Part shown: piece after piece, positions 7,801 to 8,903 of the stretch
Position numbering within the stretch: the stretch's first letter is position 1
Layout of the letters: every line of letters starts with the position of its first letter
Assembly (NCBI GenBank): GCA_030831885.1
Contig: JAURKF010000267.1
Location: 1-8,903 of the forward strand
DNA length: 8,903 bases
Source of the DNA: Flavobacteriales bacterium
GTDB lineage: Bacteria > Bacteroidota > Bacteroidia > Flavobacteriales > UA16
Direction of reading: 5' to 3'
Position numbers and translations under genes: made by a program
Notes under the pieces: model-generated
Seen by the model: only the letters and a program-made list of their open reading frames with translations
The model's database searches: none
Told to the model about the DNA's origin: nothing

Positions 7801-8903
7801 GCCTCAGCGAAAACAGGAGCAGCTTCATCTACGATATATACGTAGCGAGTTTCAGTTGTGCTGTTATTGCAGTTATCCGTTGCAGTAAATGTGCGAACGA
7901 TTGTGTATGCCTGTGGACAAATTCCGGGCTGTGTAGTTTCTTCAAAAGTTATTTCAACTTCTGAGTCGCAAGCATCGGCTGCGGCATATTCACCAGCACC
8001 TGGAATTTCTTCGTCACAGCTGATTGTTACGTTTTCAGGCAGTGAGGTGAAATATGGGTTTGTAGTATCTACGATGGTTACAATTGTGGTAGCTGTTGTA
8101 GCGTTACCGCACTGGTCAGTAGCTGTCCAAGTATATGTTTCAGTCGTTGTGCATCCATCCGAATCGGATGTGAAATCCGACTCGATTTCAAGTTCTGAAT
8201 CACAATTGTCGCTGAATGATGCGGGCTGAACAGAGTACGTTTCACCACACTCTACTGTCAAGTTTTCATTAGCGTATGTAATTTCAGGAGCTGTTTCATC
8301 GATGAGTTGAATTACTTGAATGAATTCTGAAGAAACATTTCCGCAAGCATCCGTAGCAACGTAGGTGCGAATTACATTTCCTGCGCAACCGCCTGAAACG
8401 TAAACATCAGTGTAATCAACTGTGTAATCGCTGCACTGATCGTTAACGTCCACAAAGGTTCCATCGAAGTCATCACAAGGACGCGTCAGTGAAAGGTTGC
8501 CTTGAATAACCGGAGCGGTAGTGTCAACTACACGAATGGTTTGGGTGAATTGTGATGAGTTGCCACATTCGTCGGTTGCAGTCCAAGTGCGGTTCGATGA
8601 TGATTCGCACGAAGTGCCTTGAGGTTCTGAATCTTCGAAAGTCAAGCTGACTTCTCCGCAATTATCAGAAACAGCAGGTGTTACAACAGGAATACTGTTG
8701 CCACATTCGTAGGTAAGTACTGATTCGTTTTCTTCTGAAAATACAGGTGCGGTAACGTCACGAACTGTGATTGTTTGAGTTTCTACAACTTGGTTTCCGC
8801 AATTGTCAATTCCGCGGAAAACACGATAGATCGTGTAGTTCTGTGGGCAATCTCCTGGAATAGTTTCATCTGCAGTTGCAACCACCACCACATTTGCAGA
8901 GCA
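4812..8903 (-). CDS. Giant secreted four-Cys HYR-like repeat protein with T9SS type A sorting domain (5' end off window)
   Basis: The frame is open to the right edge, so 1363 codons are seen and the signal peptide and N-terminus are missing. A GTG at 8891 is internal: the four codons before it (C-S-A-N) continue a repeat module. Residue numbers here count from that codon. Modules of 75-80 residues each start near D-x-T-A-P and carry four Cys, the last in ATDxCGN. This is the pattern of hyalin-repeat (HYR)-like Ig-fold domains. Module types run A1(partial)-B1-C1-D1-A2-B2-C2-D2-A3-B3-C3-A4-B4-A5. A5 (977-1252) is split by an inserted domain (1024-1221). A Ser/Asn linker leads to the sorting domain at about 1277-1359, with APNPANN, LELFDLTGAKV, GLYTYRL and the end RLIISK. 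The protein should be exported by Sec, then by the type IX system, and stay at the surface or be released. It may serve adhesion or as a stalk; no catalytic motif is recognised. Confidence 0.93.
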   Translation of the reverse strand, partial: CSANVVVVATADETIPGDCPQNYTIYRVFRGIDNCGNQVVETQTITVRDVTAPVFSEENESVLTYECGNSIPVVTPAVSDNCGEVSLTFEDSEPQGTSCESSSNRTWTATDECGNSSQFTQTIRVVDTTAPVIQGNLSLTRPCDDFDGTFVDVNDQCSDYTVDYTDVYVSGGCAGNVIRTYVATDACGNVSSEFIQVIQLIDETAPEITYANENLTVECGETYSVQPASFSDNCDSELEIESDFTSDSDGCTTTETYTWTATDQCGNATTATTIVTIVDTTNPYFTSLPENVTISCDEEIPGAGEYAAADACDSEVEITFEETTQPGICPQAYTIVRTFTATDNCNNSTTETRYVYIVDEAAPVFAEAITSFTYECGSEIPVIEPSASDNCGNVTLSYSDTEAEGTSCSSSFDRVWTATDECGNASQLTQTIQIEDTTAPVITGSQEISRPCDDYEGTFVEATDICSEYSIDYSDVMVSGGCAGNVIRTYVATDVCGNISDEFVQIIQLIDETAPEITFETEDFTAECGTEYAIEPATFSDNCDDELTIESDFSSETDGCTTTETYTWTATDHCGNATTATTVVTIVDTTDPYFTSLPENITVSCDEELPGYGEYAAADNCDSEVEVSVAQEETQGDCPQSRIIIRVYRATDNCGNEAVETRYIYVIDNTAPVFGDQNNAYSYECGSEIPVIEPTATDNCGAVSYSYSDGEAQGNSCESVIVRTWTATDECGNSSEFNQTITLVDTTAPSITAEIELTRPCDNSDGNFIEVADVCSEYTVTSTDLYVSGGCAGTIIRTYVATDACGNVSDSFMQFIHLTDEVAPTAEVENPEVSVSCDEELPAFNVSFSDNCDDDMTITDLQDEIIEGECPANYSIIRRKKAVDHCDNEVIATQTITVSDNQAPVWADSNESSFIYECGSEAAVITPEASDVCSDFETSYEDGNFWTEGCINGFVRTWTATDACGNISSTFVQNISFEDNTEPMLSNCPTDLVLNCDEEVPAPADVTALDACDDNVEVIYEETILGDMPAEGSIADCDLMTPARPAGNPCGYPYDWALTLFSMPNAHRWYQVVDGNLTRYEGGSIHLVAQMENVLNPGTGWNLDVWFEGGWDWATWSSQDFPTSFKADCGGIDENFASWTYFLMVAGEGAELTGYGAYEGSSLNLSHAPENNYFGFQLGDGANNYNAANDGFGGWISYNGTFRSNPTGSFSNISGAGDIALELDCCPDYSIVRQWTAVDCSGNSVTCSQTISFAPTAAGGNEGQSTSSNEAISTDRQGSSINVAPNPANNNTVFTFKAAMTAKTTLELFDLTGAKVADVFMGTVEAGASYNVNFDVSALATGLYTYRLTNGSDVQIQRLIISK
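4815..5063 (-). other. Type IX secretion C-terminal sorting domain (type A)
   Basis: The last 83 residues show the type A pattern: a PNP box (VAPNPANN), a hydrophobic strand, LELFDLTGAKV, a Gly turn (EAGASYNVNF), SALATGLYTYRL and a final basic RLIISK. In known systems this domain is recognised by the outer-membrane translocon and removed by the PorU-type sortase. It is the best evidence for Bacteroidota. Confidence 0.93.
5136..6200 (-). repeat. Terminal modules B4 and split A5
   Basis: B4 (5964-6200) keeps YECGSEAAVITPEASD and RTWTATDACGN. A5 (5136-5963) begins with CPTDLVLNCDEEVPAPADV. It is interrupted after EETILGD and resumes at CPDYSIVRQWTAVDCSGN. Without the insert it would be about 78 residues, the normal module size. 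It is the last module before the linker and sorting domain. Confidence 0.8.
5229..5822 (-). other. Inserted Trp/Gly-rich domain inside HYR module A5
   Basis: About 198 residues (1024-1221) lie between LGD and CPDYSIVRQW, exactly where other A modules run directly from GD into CPQ. It is unlike the HYR modules: rich in Trp, Gly, Asn and Tyr (for example WNLDVWFEGGWDWATW at 1097-1112) and poor in Cys, with SHAPENNYFGFQLGDGANNY at 1162-1181. Alternating hydrophobic and polar stretches suggest a beta-sandwich. I recall similar inserts in other flavobacterial HYR proteins but cannot name a family. Carbohydrate or surface binding is a guess. Confidence 0.65.
6201..6896 (-). repeat. Super-repeat unit 3, lacking D (modules B3-C3-A4)
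   Basis: The modules lie at 6666-6896 (B3), 6441-6665 (C3) and 6201-6440 (A4). No separate D module follows C3. A4 looks mixed: it opens like A (SCDEELP), has a D-like centre (FSDNCDDDMTI) and ends like A (GECPANYSIIR). This would fit a deletion or exchange between D and A. Confidence 0.75.
6897..7823 (-). repeat. Super-repeat unit 2 (modules B2-C2-D2-A3)
   Basis: The modules lie at 7593-7823 (B2), 7368-7592 (C2), 7137-7367 (D2) and 6897-7136 (A3). The unit is 927 nt, or 309 residues. C2 matches C1 at about 53 of 75 residues by eye. A 60-nt sample of the C modules (7381-7440 against 8308-8367) matches at about 44 of 60 bases. The duplication is therefore not recent. Confidence 0.9.
7824..8753 (-). 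repeat. Super-repeat unit 1 (modules B1-C1-D1-A2)
   Basis: The modules lie at 8520-8753 (B1), 8295-8519 (C1), 8064-8294 (D1) and 7824-8063 (A2). Their marks are YECGNSIPVV and DECGNSSQF (B), LTRPCDD and VSGGCAGNVIRTYVATDACG (C), SDNCDSELEIESDF and DGCTTTETYTWTATD (D), and SCDEEIPGAGEYAAAD with ICPQAYTIVR (A). C1 and D1 start exactly 927 nt from C2 and D2. Confidence 0.9.

Noticed and set aside
7858..8229. Plus-strand open frame of 123 codons rich in Val, Ser and Ala
   Set aside because: It is the antisense of the repeat modules; other plus-strand frames in the same gene have the same cause.
8889..8891. GTG as the start of the large minus-strand gene
   Set aside because: The codons upstream (C-S-A-N) are open and continue an A module, and there is no signal peptide. 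The gene runs off the window.

Overview
The window looks like a chromosomal piece of a Bacteroidota member, probably of the Flavobacteriales type. The strongest sign is a giant Cys-rich repeat protein that ends in a type A sorting domain of the type IX secretion system, a system confined to this phylum. The two housekeeping enzymes fit this. No Shine-Dalgarno-like sequence stands out before either visible start codon, as is usual in the phylum.

Layout: 1-310 is intergenic, rich in small palindromes, and ends in a 15-unit array of 7-bp repeats. 311-2521 (minus) encodes a GH65 maltose-phosphorylase-type enzyme. 2522-2707 is a divergent intergenic region holding heptamer repeats in inverted orientation, a G-quadruplex-capable run and a small palindrome. 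2708-4717 (plus) encodes 2,4-dienoyl-CoA reductase FadH. 4718-4811 holds a strong hairpin terminator between convergent genes. 4812-8903 (minus) is the C-terminal 1363 codons of a secreted protein made of four-Cys HYR-like modules. Its N-terminus lies beyond the right edge.

The three genes do not form an operon or an evident pathway. GH65 (maltose to glucose 1-phosphate) and FadH (beta-oxidation of unsaturated acyl-CoA) are divergent metabolic genes that share one upstream region. The large gene faces FadH tail to tail and would make an extracellular protein.

I see no CRISPR array, transposase, toxin-antitoxin pair, phage gene or RNA gene. The items most worth a second look are three: the heptamer repeats that flank GH65 on both sides, with one array starting 1 nt past its stop codon; the 927-nt, four-module super-repeat of the secreted protein; and a roughly 198-residue Trp/Gly-rich domain inserted inside its last HYR module.
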